Positions 1 to 8,446 of a DNA stretch of 64,000 nucleotides are shown here, piece by piece. Position numbers and translations under genes: made by a program. Source of the stretch: Bradyrhizobium sp. 170 (GTDB lineage: Bacteria; Pseudomonadota; Alphaproteobacteria; Rhizobiales; Xanthobacteraceae); assembly GCF_023101085.1 (NCBI RefSeq), contig NZ_CP064703.1:3286001-3350000 (forward strand), given 5' to 3'. Position 1 is the first letter of the stretch; every line of letters starts with the position of its first letter. The notes beneath the pieces were generated by a model, which saw nothing but the letters and a program-made list of their open reading frames with translations, was not told where the DNA came from and made no database searches.

Positions 1-369
1 ATTCATGTGGGTCCGGATCGTCTCCACGATCTGGTCGCCGATTCGATAGAGCGGATTGAGGCTGGTCAGCGGATCCTGGAAGATCATCCCGATCCGCTTT
101 CCGCGGATGCGGCGGATTTCTTCCGGCGGAAGATGGTCGATCCGTGTTCCCGACAGATAGATCTCGCCGCCTGCGATGCGGCCGGGAGGATCGATCAGCC
201 CGATCACGGCTAGCCCCGTAACGGATTTGCCGGCGCCGGACTCGCCGACCACCCCGAGCACTTCGCCCTTGGCGATGTCGAAGGAGACGCCGTTGATCGC
301 GCGCAGCGTGCTGCGGCGGGTGAGGAATTCCACCTCGAGGTTACGCACGGAGAGGACAGGAATGGTCAT
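1..369 (-). CDS. Peptide ABC transporter ATP-binding protein (DppD/OppD-like), partial
   Basis: Only the first 123 residues are in the window; the gene runs off the left edge. It is the cytoplasmic ATPase that would power the importer encoded just upstream. I translated the minus strand: it starts MTIPVLSVRNLEVEF, has a Walker A GESGAGKS at about residues 39-46 and a Q-loop IFQDPLTSLNP at about 95-105, the usual OppD/DppD pattern. The ATG at 369 overlaps the stop of the permease gene (ATGA, 366-369), implying translational coupling. The signature motif and Walker B lie outside the window, so the dipeptide or oligopeptide class rests on context. Confidence 0.9.
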   Translation of the reverse strand, partial: MTIPVLSVRNLEVEFLTRRSTLRAINGVSFDIAKGEVLGVVGESGAGKSVTGLAVIGLIDPPGRIAGGEIYLSGTRIDHLPPEEIRRIRGKRIGMIFQDPLTSLNPLYRIGDQIVETIRTHMN

Positions 370-1337
370 CGGAGCTTTGGATTGAGCGCGTCGCGCAGCC
401 AGTCGCCGAGCAGGTTGATGGCGAGGATCAGTCCCGCCAGCGCAATGCCGGGGAAGGCCACGATCCACCATTCGCCGGCGAACAGATAATTGTTTCCGAT
501 CCGGATCAGGGTGCCGAGCGAGGGCATGGTGTCGGGCATGCCGGCGCCCAGGAACGACAGCGTCGCCTCGGTAATGACGGCGAGCGCGAGGTTGATGGTC
601 GCGATCACCAGGATCGGTCCCATCGTGTTCGGCAGCACGTGCCGGAAAATGATCTTAGGCGCGGGAAGGCCGATCAACTGCGCTGCCGCGACATAGTCCT
701 TGTTCTTCTCGACCATGACGGAGCCGCGCACGGTGCGGGCATACTGCACCCAGAAACTCAGGCCGATCGCGACCACCAGCACCGCCAGCGTACTCATGGC
801 ATCCAGCCGGTTGCCGAACACGGACTTGGCGACGCCGTTGACCAATAGCGCGATCAGGATCGCGGGGAAGGTGAGCTGCACGTCGGCGATGCGCATGATC
901 AGTCCGTCGACCGCACCACCGACATAGCCGGCGACCAGCCCGAGCGTGATGCCGAGCGTGCCGGCAAAGATGACGCCGAGCACGCCGACCACGAGCGAGA
1001 TCCGCAAACCGTAAAGAATGGCGGAAAACACGTCGCGGCCCTGTTCGTCGGTGCCGAGCAGGAACGGGCTCTGGCCGTCGGCGGTCCACAGCGGCGAGAT
1101 CCGCGAATTCATCAATTGCAGCTGCGCCGGATCGAACGGGTTCTGCACCGCGAGCTGGGAAGCAAAGACCGCCAGCAGGAAGAACAGGAGCGTCACGGCC
1201 GCCGCGACCATGGTCATTCGGGAGCGGCGGAACGAATAGAAGATGTCGCTGTCGAGCGCGCGCTTCAACCAGCCCGTGCCGGAGCGCGCTCGCGGCGCGC
1301 TGGGCTCTACTCGGTGTGGGACGACGGCGTCGGACAT
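366..1337 (-). CDS. Peptide ABC transporter permease (DppC/OppC-like)
   Basis: Inner-membrane permease of a dipeptide/oligopeptide-type importer, 323 aa. It has the DppC layout: a cytoplasmic N-terminal tail, one membrane helix at about residues 41-61 (MVAAAVTLLFFLLAVFASQL), an extracytoplasmic loop containing FLLGTDEQGRDVFS, then a core with several helices. The inner-membrane coupling loop YVAAAQLIGLPAPKIIFRHV (about 200-219) is the EAA-type motif that contacts the ATPase. It lies 12 bp downstream of the DppB-like gene and overlaps the ATPase start by 4 bp, so the three are one transcription unit. The transported peptide or amide cannot be read from the permease. Confidence 0.92.
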   Translation of the reverse strand: MSDAVVPHRVEPSAPRARSGTGWLKRALDSDIFYSFRRSRMTMVAAAVTLLFFLLAVFASQLAVQNPFDPAQLQLMNSRISPLWTADGQSPFLLGTDEQGRDVFSAILYGLRISLVVGVLGVIFAGTLGITLGLVAGYVGGAVDGLIMRIADVQLTFPAILIALLVNGVAKSVFGNRLDAMSTLAVLVVAIGLSFWVQYARTVRGSVMVEKNKDYVAAAQLIGLPAPKIIFRHVLPNTMGPILVIATINLALAVITEATLSFLGAGMPDTMPSLGTLIRIGNNYLFAGEWWIVAFPGIALAGLILAINLLGDWLRDALNPKLR

Positions 1338-1349
1338 TGGGCGTCTCGT

Positions 1350-2330
1350 TTAGGCCGGACGGCTGATGGTCGAGCGCAGGCGCGGATCGACGATGGTGTA
1401 CAGGATATCGACCACCAGATTGATGGTGACGAAGATCAGCGAGACCATCAGCAGGTAGGCCGCCATGATCGGGATATCGACATTTTGCACCGCCTGCACG
1501 AACAACAATCCCATACCCGGCCACTGGAAGACGGTTTCAGTGATGATGGCAAATGCAATTACCGAGCCAAACTGCAGCCCTGCCACAGTGATGACCGGAA
1601 CCAGTGTGTTCTTCAGCGCATGGCCGAAATGGATTGCGCGTGTCGTGAGGCCGCGGGCGCGGGCGAAGCGAATGTAATCGGTACGGAGCACTTCAAGCAT
1701 TTCAGCGCGCACCAGCCGCATGATCAGGGTCATCTGGAACAGCCCCAGCGTGATCGAGGGCATGATCAGCGCCTTGAGGCCGGAAAGCGTGAGCAGACCA
1801 GTCGTCCACCAGCCGATCCGCACCACGTCGCCGCGCCCGAACGAGGGCAGCCAGCCCAGCGTGACCGAGAACAGATAGATCAGGAGAATGCCGATCAGGA
1901 ACGTCGGCAACGAGATTCCGATCAGCGACACCGCCTGGAATATCTTGGTCAAGAACGTGTCGCGTCGCAGCGCCGAATAGACCCCCATCAGGATGCCGAA
2001 CACCATGGCGAAAACGGTGGCGCAGGCGGCGAGTTCCAGCGTCGCCGGCATCCGCTCCATCAACAGGTTCGAAACCGGCTGGCGGAATTGGTAGGAGACG
2101 CCGAACTTGAATTGCGCGGCATTGGCGAAGTAGCGGGCGAACTGCACCGGCACGGGATCGTCGAGGCCGAGAGATTTGCGCACCGCCTCGCGTTCAGCGG
2201 CCGGCGTATCCAATGAGACGATCTGGTTGACGGGGTCGCCGGCGAAGCGGAACATCGAGAACGCGATGACGCCGACCGCGATCATGACGCCGATGGCCTG
2301 GATAGCGCGGCGAAGAGTGAAAGCGAGCAT
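1350..2330 (-). CDS. Peptide ABC transporter permease (DppB/OppB-like)
   Basis: First permease of the importer, 326 aa. It starts with a membrane helix (about residues 9-29) and has the DppB landmarks: a PVNQI segment, a large periplasmic segment carrying YQFRQPVSNLL, and the EAA-type coupling loop DYIRFARARGLTTRAIHFGH (about 222-241), followed by LKNTLVPVITVAGLQFG. Length and helix pattern match the family. It forms a heterodimer with the DppC-like product encoded 12 bp downstream. Upstream lies a 205 bp gap holding a terminator and REP-like repeats that separates it from the binding-protein gene, so permease expression probably depends on readthrough or a weak internal promoter. Confidence 0.92.
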   Translation of the reverse strand: MLAFTLRRAIQAIGVMIAVGVIAFSMFRFAGDPVNQIVSLDTPAAEREAVRKSLGLDDPVPVQFARYFANAAQFKFGVSYQFRQPVSNLLMERMPATLELAACATVFAMVFGILMGVYSALRRDTFLTKIFQAVSLIGISLPTFLIGILLIYLFSVTLGWLPSFGRGDVVRIGWWTTGLLTLSGLKALIMPSITLGLFQMTLIMRLVRAEMLEVLRTDYIRFARARGLTTRAIHFGHALKNTLVPVITVAGLQFGSVIAFAIITETVFQWPGMGLLFVQAVQNVDIPIMAAYLLMVSLIFVTINLVVDILYTIVDPRLRSTISRPA

Positions 2331-2350
2331 GGATTCCTTTCACTGCTCTC

Positions 2351-2452
2351 TAGAGCATGCTTCAACTGAGTTGAATCATGCTCGTCGGTCATCTTATTGT
2401 TTGAGCATGATCTTTCGGAAAACCGGTACCCACTTTTCCGGATCATGCTCTA
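2351..2452. repeat. REP-like intergenic palindromes
   Basis: Two imperfect palindromes lie between the binding-protein and permease genes. The first (2353-2384) pairs GAGCATG with CATGCTC around a TCAACTGAGTTGA core. The second (2403-2450) pairs GAGCATGATC with GATCATGCTC around TTTCGGAAAACCGG and its near complement CCACTTTTCCG. The second type resembles a dispersed element common in intergenic DNA of Bradyrhizobium and relatives; that match is from memory, not a search. A related element occurs at 59009-59072. Confidence 0.7.
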
Positions 2453-2483
2453 GATGCGGCGGCGGACGTCGCTGTCGCCTCGA

Positions 2484-2519
2484 AAGGAAAAGTCCCGGAA
2501 GCCGCTAAGCCGCCGGGAC
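2484..2519 (-). terminator. Rho-independent terminator after the binding-protein gene
   Basis: Read on the minus strand, GTCCCGG at 2519-2513 pairs with CCGGGAC at 2498-2492 around a GC-rich loop, and the stem is followed by a run TTTTCCTTT. It lies 17 bp past the binding-protein stop codon and ahead of the permease genes. This is the usual place for partial termination that makes binding protein in excess over permease. Confidence 0.7.
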
Positions 2520-2535
2520 CTGTGTTGACGCCTGG

Positions 2536-4131
2536 CTAGTCCTGTTTGGTCGCCCAGTACAGCAGGACCTGATTGTCGGCGCGCTGGCTCAGCTTCACTT
2601 TCTTCGACACGCCCCACGCCAGCGCCTGCTGGTGCAGCGGGATATATCCAAAGTCCTTGGCGCCGATTTCGTACGCTTGCTTGATCAGGAGTTCGCGCTT
2701 GGCCATGTCGGATTCCTGCAGGACCTTGTCGGTGAGGGCGTCGAGGTTCTTGTTGCAGTAGCCGCCGAGATTGCCCTCGCCGCGGCTTGACTTCGGATCG
2801 TCGCGGCAGCCCATGATGTCGTACAGGACGTTGTGGGAGTCGAGCGTGCCGGGAGTCCAGCCGAGCAGGTAGAATGAGGTCTGGTAGCCGCCGGGCTTCA
2901 GCACCTTGGCGAAATATTGCGCCTTGGGCTGGGCCAGCAGCGTTACCTTGACGCCGATCCTGGCCAGCATGCCGACGACCGCCTGACAGATCGCGGCGTC
3001 GTTGACATAACGGTCGTTGGGGCAGTCCATCGTGACTTCGAAGCCATCGGGATAACCGGCTTCGGTCAGAAGCTTCTTGGCGCCGTCGGGATCTAACTTC
3101 GGCCGCGTGAAGTCACCGGACAGCTTGAACAGTTGCGGCGCGATCATCAGCGGCGAGGGCGTCGACAGACCGCGCATGACGCGGGTCTTGATCAGTTCGA
3201 TGTCAACGGCCTTGAAGAAGGCCTCGCGCACCTTGACGTCCTTGAACGGGTTCTTGCCCTTGATGTTGGAATAGAGCAGTTCGTCGCGCACCTGATCCAT
3301 GCCGAGGAAGATGGTGCGAAGTTCCGGTCCCTTCAGCACCTGGGCGTTCGGAGTGGAATCCACCCGCGAAATATCCTGGATCGGAACCGGCTCGATGACG
3401 TCGACTTCGCCCGAGAGCAGGGCGGCGACGCGCGTGGCGTCCGAGCCGATCGGCGTGAAGATGATTTCCTTGAGGTTATGCTCGGGCTTGCGCCACCAGT
3501 TCGGATTGGCCTTGAACACGGTCTTGACGCCCGGCTGATGGCTTTCGATCGAGAAGGCGCCGGTGCCGTTGGCGTTGAGCGAGGCAAAGCTCGGTGTCGT
3601 AGCTGCTGCGGGCGTCGGGTCGACGGAATTATTCGCCTCGGCCCACTTCTTGCTCATGATGTACCAGGTATCCCATTGCGAATTGAGAATGGGATTTGGC
3701 GAGGTCAGGACGAAGTCCACCGTGTAGTCGTCGACCTTGACGACCTTGGCGTCGGTGGGAATGCGGGTCTGCAGGTTCGAGCCTTTTTTGCGAACGCGAT
3801 CCGCCGAGAATACCACGTCGTCGGCGGTGAAGGGATCGCCGTTCTGGAATTTCACGCCCTTGCGCAAATGGAACCGCCAGCGGGTCGGCTCCGGCGTTTC
3901 CCAGCTCTCCGCCAGCGCCGGGATGATCTTCAGGTCCCTGTCGCGGGCCACCAGGCCTTCGAAGACATGTCCGAGATGGGCGTGGGTGGTGCTCTCGTTC
4001 AGCGTGTAGGGGTCGAGCGATTTGAGGTCGCCCTGGTTGGCGTAGCGCAGGGTCTGGGCCGATGCCGGGACCATCGCGAGCGCGATGATTGAAGCAGTGG
4101 CCGCTGCAAGCAAACTCCGACGTACCGACAT
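2536..4131 (-). CDS. Periplasmic peptide-type ABC substrate-binding protein (family 5)
   Basis: Periplasmic receptor of the importer, 531 aa from the chosen ATG at 4131. An in-frame extension to 4302 exists, but the ATG at 4131 begins a good signal peptide: MSVRRSLLAAAT, a hydrophobic stretch, then ASAQ for signal peptidase I cleavage near residue 26; no lipobox is visible. The mature part opens with TLRYANQGDLKSLDPYTLNE and contains the family SBP_bac_5 feature RWRFHLRKGVKFQNGDPFTADDV (about residues 77-99). Two Cys pairs towards the C-terminus could form disulfides. The gene is divergent from a DadA-like oxidase and is followed by a terminator and then the permease genes. Substrate unknown; an N-acyl or D-amino-acid-containing peptide is a guess from the neighbour. 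Confidence 0.92.
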   Translation of the reverse strand: MSVRRSLLAAATASIIALAMVPASAQTLRYANQGDLKSLDPYTLNESTTHAHLGHVFEGLVARDRDLKIIPALAESWETPEPTRWRFHLRKGVKFQNGDPFTADDVVFSADRVRKKGSNLQTRIPTDAKVVKVDDYTVDFVLTSPNPILNSQWDTWYIMSKKWAEANNSVDPTPAAATTPSFASLNANGTGAFSIESHQPGVKTVFKANPNWWRKPEHNLKEIIFTPIGSDATRVAALLSGEVDVIEPVPIQDISRVDSTPNAQVLKGPELRTIFLGMDQVRDELLYSNIKGKNPFKDVKVREAFFKAVDIELIKTRVMRGLSTPSPLMIAPQLFKLSGDFTRPKLDPDGAKKLLTEAGYPDGFEVTMDCPNDRYVNDAAICQAVVGMLARIGVKVTLLAQPKAQYFAKVLKPGGYQTSFYLLGWTPGTLDSHNVLYDIMGCRDDPKSSRGEGNLGGYCNKNLDALTDKVLQESDMAKRELLIKQAYEIGAKDFGYIPLHQQALAWGVSKKVKLSQRADNQVLLYWATKQD

Positions 4132-4328
4132 TTGTTCGATTTCCCCGCTTTGATCAGCAATTTCCGCGCCTAACGGCGGATATTGCCGAGCCATGTTGCC
4201 AAAGTCCAGCCGCCGCGCAAGCTTCATTATCCCGCACCGCGTGCCGGTTTGCGCGGCGGTGCGGTATTGATTAGCTTCACCATAAGCCGTGCGTGCAAGC
4301 ACGTTACATTAAACTTTCGGAGTGCCGG

Positions 4329-5582
4329 ATGGCGGAACTGAAGGCCGACGTTCTCGTTCTGGGTGCGGGCATGGTCGGCGTGAGCGCCGCTTTGCACCTG
4401 CAGAAACGCGGCAGGAACGTGGTTCTGATCGACCGGCATGAGGTTGCCGGCGAGGAAACCAGTCATGGCAATGGCGGACTGATCGAATGCGCCTCGGTCT
4501 TTCCCTACATGTTTCCGCGCGACCTGGGCCAGATCCTGCGTTACGCGTTCCTTCGCGCGCCCCAGGTGCGTTACCATTTCAGGGATTTGCCGGCCTTCCT
4601 GCCGTGGCTGACACGGTATTTCCTCGCCTCATCACCGGAGCGTGCACTGCACAGCGCGATGGCCGAATTGCCGTTGATCCAGCGCAGCCTGATCGAGCAT
4701 GAGGCGTTGATCGCGGAAGCCAACGTGCCGGAGCTGTTGCGGCGGACCGGTTGGATCAAGCTGTTTCGCTCCGAGGCGACGCTTGCGGGCGCCGTGCAGG
4801 ATCTGGAGCGCGCCCGGCAATATGACGTCGCGGGCGAGGTTCTCGACGCCCCGGCGATAATTGCGCGCGAGCCGCATCTGACCGGCGATTTCAGCGGCGC
4901 AATCCATTTTCCGGCACCGGGCTTCGTGCCGGATCCCGGCGGCCTGGCCAAAGCCTATTCGGCGCTGTTCGGCCGCAAGGGCGGGCGATATCTTGTCGGT
5001 GACGCACGAACGCTCGAACAATCCGGCGGGCGGTGGCGGGTGGCGACGCTGGAAGGCACCATTACGGCGCGCGACGTCGTGGTGGCGATGGGGCCGTGGT
5101 CCGATCAGATTTTTGCGCCGCTCGGCTATTCGATCCCGCTTCAGGTCAAGCGTGGTTACCATTTACACGTCAAACCGCGCGGCAACGCGATCTTGAACCA
5201 TCCCGTGCTGGACACCGATCTCGGCTATCTGCTGGCGCCGATGAACCGCGGAATTCGCCTGACGACCGGTGCTGAGTTTGCCCACCGCGATGCGCCGCCG
5301 ACCCCGGTCCAGGTCGAGCAGGCCCTGCCGCGGGCGCACCGACTGTTTCCGCTGGGCGAGCCGGCCGACACCAAGCCCTGGATGGGCGCGCGGCCCTGTC
5401 TGCCCGATATGTTGCCGGTCATCGGCAAGGCCCCTCGCCATGGCGGGCTTTGGTTCAATTTCGGCCACCAGCACCACGGCCTGACGCTCGGACCCGCAAC
5501 CGGCCGCCTGCTGGCTGAAATGATGGCCGGCGAGACCCCGTTTGCCGACGCCAGGCCCTTTGCCGTCGAACGCTTTGGTTGA
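4329..5582 (+). CDS. FAD-dependent D-amino acid dehydrogenase-like oxidoreductase (DadA family)
   Basis: Predicted to oxidise an amine or D-amino acid, passing electrons to the membrane quinone pool or O2. 417 aa from ATG 4329, preceded by TTCGGAG; an upstream in-frame ATG at 4293 lacks a ribosome site. The N-terminal dinucleotide fold has VLVLGAGMVGVSAALHL followed by an acidic residue after the second strand (VLIDRHE), and the C-terminal part has the DAO-family segment WMGARPCLPDMLPVIG with FGHQHHGLTLG, typical of DadA. It is divergent from the peptide-binding protein (about 197 bp apart), which suggests uptake of a peptide or D-amino-acid source followed by oxidation. The substrate cannot be settled from sequence. 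Confidence 0.85.
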   Translation: MAELKADVLVLGAGMVGVSAALHLQKRGRNVVLIDRHEVAGEETSHGNGGLIECASVFPYMFPRDLGQILRYAFLRAPQVRYHFRDLPAFLPWLTRYFLASSPERALHSAMAELPLIQRSLIEHEALIAEANVPELLRRTGWIKLFRSEATLAGAVQDLERARQYDVAGEVLDAPAIIAREPHLTGDFSGAIHFPAPGFVPDPGGLAKAYSALFGRKGGRYLVGDARTLEQSGGRWRVATLEGTITARDVVVAMGPWSDQIFAPLGYSIPLQVKRGYHLHVKPRGNAILNHPVLDTDLGYLLAPMNRGIRLTTGAEFAHRDAPPTPVQVEQALPRAHRLFPLGEPADTKPWMGARPCLPDMLPVIGKAPRHGGLWFNFGHQHHGLTLGPATGRLLAEMMAGETPFADARPFAVERFG

Positions 5583-5678
5583 CCATATGGGGATTGAGAG
5601 GGCCGGGGGCGGGCGCTTGTCCTTGCGCGATCAGGGCGATCGTGGCGATACTGCAGCAAGCCAGCAAGAGGAGCGGTC

Positions 5679-5933
5679 ATGAAAGTTAACGTCGAAATCG
5701 ATTGTACACCGCTGGAGGCCAGGCAGTTTTTCGGATTGCCTGACGTCTCGCCGATGCAGACCGCCGTGATGGACAAGATGCAGCAGCAGGTGATGGCCAA
5801 TATCGAAAAGGTTTCTCCGGAATCGCTGATCCAGAGCTGGTTCACGTTCGATCCCAAGATCGCCGAGCGGTTCCAGGACATGTTCGTGACCATGTCTGGT
5901 CTTGGCGGCATGGGTCAGAAGGACAAGAAGTAA
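5679..5933 (+). CDS. Small DUF6489-like protein
   Basis: 84-residue soluble protein with a strong ribosome site (AAGAGGAG) before ATG 5679. It begins MKVNVEIDCTPLEARQFFGL and continues with an amphipathic helix rich in Met and Gln (DKMQQQVMANIEK) and a short tail GGMGQKDKK. I recognise the MKVxVEIDCTPxEAR opening as that of the uncharacterised DUF6489 family of alphaproteobacteria, with moderate certainty. Its stop codon abuts the hydrolase gene that follows, so the two are probably co-expressed. Function unknown; there is no signal peptide or membrane segment. Confidence 0.8.
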   Translation: MKVNVEIDCTPLEARQFFGLPDVSPMQTAVMDKMQQQVMANIEKVSPESLIQSWFTFDPKIAERFQDMFVTMSGLGGMGQKDKK

Positions 5934-5957
5934 GTGGCCATCGCGGAGGGCGGGGCA

Positions 5958-6734
5958 GTGACGGACGAGCAAAGGCTCCGGCCGCCGAGCCTGTTCCTGA
6001 TGCTGGCCGAAACGAGGGCCTTGTTCGAGCTGAACTCGAGCCTCTTGCTGTCGCCGCTATTGTTGCGCGCGCCGAAGGGCGACGGGCATCCGGTGCTGGC
6101 GCTGCCGGGCTTTCTCGCCAGCGATCTGTCGATGGCGCCGATGCGGCGCTACCTGAAAGAACTCGGCTACGATACTTATGCGTGGAACATGGGCCGCAAT
6201 TTCGGCGGCGTCGCTTCCAAGCGCGGAGCGTTGCGTGATCTCCTGCGGCGCATTCATGAATCGACCGGCCGCAAGGTCAGCCTGATCGGCTGGAGTCTCG
6301 GCGGCGTCTATGCGCGCGATCTCGCCCTGCAGAGGCCGGACATGGTGCGCTCCGTGATCACGCTCGGCAGTCCATTTGCCAACGACATCCGCGCGACCAA
6401 CGCCACGCGGCTCTATGAGGCGCTGTCGGGGGAGACGGTCGACGACAATCCGGAAATCCTGGCGGCGATCGCCGGTGACCTGCCGGTGCCGGCGACCTCG
6501 ATCTATTCCCGTACCGATGGGATCGTGAACTGGCACACCAGCCTGTTGCGTCCTTCCGAAACTGCCGAGAACATCGAAGTGCATCTCGCCAGCCATATTG
6601 GGCTCGGCGTCAACCCCGCAGCATTATGGGCGGTGGCCGACCGTCTGGCGCAGCCCGAGGGGGAATTTAAGCATTTTGACCGATCAGGACCATTTGCCAT
6701 TGCCTATGGCCCCCCTGAAAATGCACAATCCTGA
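5958..6734 (+). CDS. Alpha/beta hydrolase, lipase-like
   Basis: Probable serine esterase or lipase of 258 aa. The nucleophile elbow is GWSLGG with Ser near residue 113; the opening strand HPVLALPGF and the following AFASDLS-like segment are typical of the PGAP1/lipase group. A GTG at 5934 right after the previous stop is possible, but GTG 5958 is preceded by GGAGGGCGGGG, and starting there aligns the N-terminus with the paralogue at 19350 (both reach a PPS-xxLMxxExRA segment within ten residues). It follows the DUF6489-like gene and precedes a wax ester synthase/DGAT, so a storage-lipid or PHA-related ester substrate is plausible but unproven. Confidence 0.85.
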   Translation: MTDEQRLRPPSLFLMLAETRALFELNSSLLLSPLLLRAPKGDGHPVLALPGFLASDLSMAPMRRYLKELGYDTYAWNMGRNFGGVASKRGALRDLLRRIHESTGRKVSLIGWSLGGVYARDLALQRPDMVRSVITLGSPFANDIRATNATRLYEALSGETVDDNPEILAAIAGDLPVPATSIYSRTDGIVNWHTSLLRPSETAENIEVHLASHIGLGVNPAALWAVADRLAQPEGEFKHFDRSGPFAIAYGPPENAQS

Positions 6735-6889
6735 GCCAACGCCCTGAGCAAAGGGCAAGAATTCGGAAGATCCGGCCCGGCAATTGATGCGGGATGGCTA
6801 GGGGTTTTCGGATATGCTCCAATAATAAAGACATTCTAGACGCCAGAAGCGCCGCTAAGGCGCCGCGTTTTCTACTGCGGGAGGAAAAT

Positions 6890-8437
6890 ATGGCGGACGC
6901 CAAGAAACTGTCTTCGATGGACGCGTCGTTTCTGTATCTGGAAACGCCGGAGATGCCGATGCATGTCGGCAGCATGGCGATCTTCCGCCTGCCCGAGAAC
7001 TATAACGGCAACTTCTTCGAGGACTTCAAGGCGATGATCGCCTCGCGGCTGCACATCGCGCCGATCCTCAAAGCCCGTCTGGAAAAGGCCCCGCTCGACA
7101 TCGATCATCCGTCCTGGGTCGAGGACGACCAGTTCGACATCGACCGTCATATCTTCCGCGGCAGCCTTCCGGCGCCGTATGACCGCGCCACGCTGGAACG
7201 CCTCGTCGGCTGGATGCACGCAAAACTCCTAAATCGCGCCCGGCCGCTGTGGGAGTTCTACGTCTTCGAGGGCATGAAGAACAACGAGATCGGGCTCTAT
7301 TCCAAGATGCACCATGCCTGCATCGACGGCGGCGCAGGCGCGGCGCTGACCAACATGATCTATGACGTCACCCCGGTGCCGCGCGTGGTCGAGCAACCGG
7401 TTCCGCAGGCCAAGGGCGGCAACGAGCCGCGCGACATCGCCGCCAACCTGATCGATTCCTACCAGCAACTCTGGCGCCAGCCCTTCGATGGCTCCTCGAC
7501 GCCGAAGACCCTCGACCTGCCGCGTTCGGGCAAGAGCGATCTCGGATCGATCCTGTTTGATAACGCGATGTTCCAGATCGAGAGCGCGGTGAAATTCGCC
7601 GGCAGCATTCCGGCGATGCTCAAGAGCGTCTCCGACGTGGTCGGCAAGATCTCCGATCCGAAGTCGCGTGACAGCATCGCCAGCATGGTCTCTCCGCCGA
7701 CGATTTTGAACAAGGCGATTTCATCCGAGCGCAGCTTTGCCGGTACTTCGATCTCGCTGTCGAGGGCGAAGGCGGTCGCCAAGGCATCCGGCGGCAAGCT
7801 CAACGACGTGGTGCTGGCGCTCTCTTCAGGTGTGGTCCGGCGCTATCTCCTGGAACGGGGCGCCTTGCCCGCCAAGTCGATGACGGCAGCGGTGCCGATC
7901 TCGCTGCGCGAGGAGGGCAACACCGAGGCCAACAACCAGGTGTTCGGCATGATCTGCTCGATCGCCACCAATATCGAGAACCCGAAGGAGCGGCTGGAGG
8001 CAATCATCGCGCAATCCACCAAATCAAAGGAGATGTCGCATCCGCTGCGGGCCTTCATGCCGCAGGTCTCGAACGTCTCGATGCTCGGCGCGCCGATCCT
8101 GGTGCAGATCATGGCGCTGCTCTACAGCCGCTCCGACTTGTCGAACGTGTTGCCGCCGTCCGCCAACATCACGGTGTCCAACGTGCCGGGGCCGCGGCAG
8201 ACGCTTTATGCAGCAGGTGCGGAGTTGCTGCACATCTTCCCGGTGTCGATCTCCACCCACGGGATTGCGCTCAACATCACCGTGCAGAGCTACCGCGACC
8301 AGCTCGATTTCGGCTTCATCGCCGGCGCCAACATCATTCCGCATGTCCAGGTTATGTGCGACATGCTCCCTCGCGAATTTGAAGCGCTGGAGGCAGCGTT
8401 CGCGCCGCCGCCGAGCATGACCAGCGCGGCTGAATAG
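6890..8437 (+). CDS. Wax ester synthase / diacylglycerol acyltransferase (WS/DGAT)
   Basis: Makes wax esters or triacylglycerol from acyl-CoA at the membrane and lipid-body surface. 515 aa from ATG 6890, preceded by GGGAGGAAAAT. The catalytic motif HHACIDG is present at residues 141-147, where the second His is the general base. The start LSSMDASFLYLETPEMPMHVG and the C-terminal segment NITVSNVPGPRQTLYAAGAE are characteristic of the WS/DGAT family (about 450-520 aa). Neighbours are an esterase upstream and an epoxide hydrolase and fatty-acid-type P450 downstream, consistent with lipid metabolism. Whether alcohols or diacylglycerol are the true acceptor cannot be told. Confidence 0.92.
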   Translation: MADAKKLSSMDASFLYLETPEMPMHVGSMAIFRLPENYNGNFFEDFKAMIASRLHIAPILKARLEKAPLDIDHPSWVEDDQFDIDRHIFRGSLPAPYDRATLERLVGWMHAKLLNRARPLWEFYVFEGMKNNEIGLYSKMHHACIDGGAGAALTNMIYDVTPVPRVVEQPVPQAKGGNEPRDIAANLIDSYQQLWRQPFDGSSTPKTLDLPRSGKSDLGSILFDNAMFQIESAVKFAGSIPAMLKSVSDVVGKISDPKSRDSIASMVSPPTILNKAISSERSFAGTSISLSRAKAVAKASGGKLNDVVLALSSGVVRRYLLERGALPAKSMTAAVPISLREEGNTEANNQVFGMICSIATNIENPKERLEAIIAQSTKSKEMSHPLRAFMPQVSNVSMLGAPILVQIMALLYSRSDLSNVLPPSANITVSNVPGPRQTLYAAGAELLHIFPVSISTHGIALNITVQSYRDQLDFGFIAGANIIPHVQVMCDMLPREFEALEAAFAPPPSMTSAAE

Positions 8438-8446
8438 GGGCTGGTG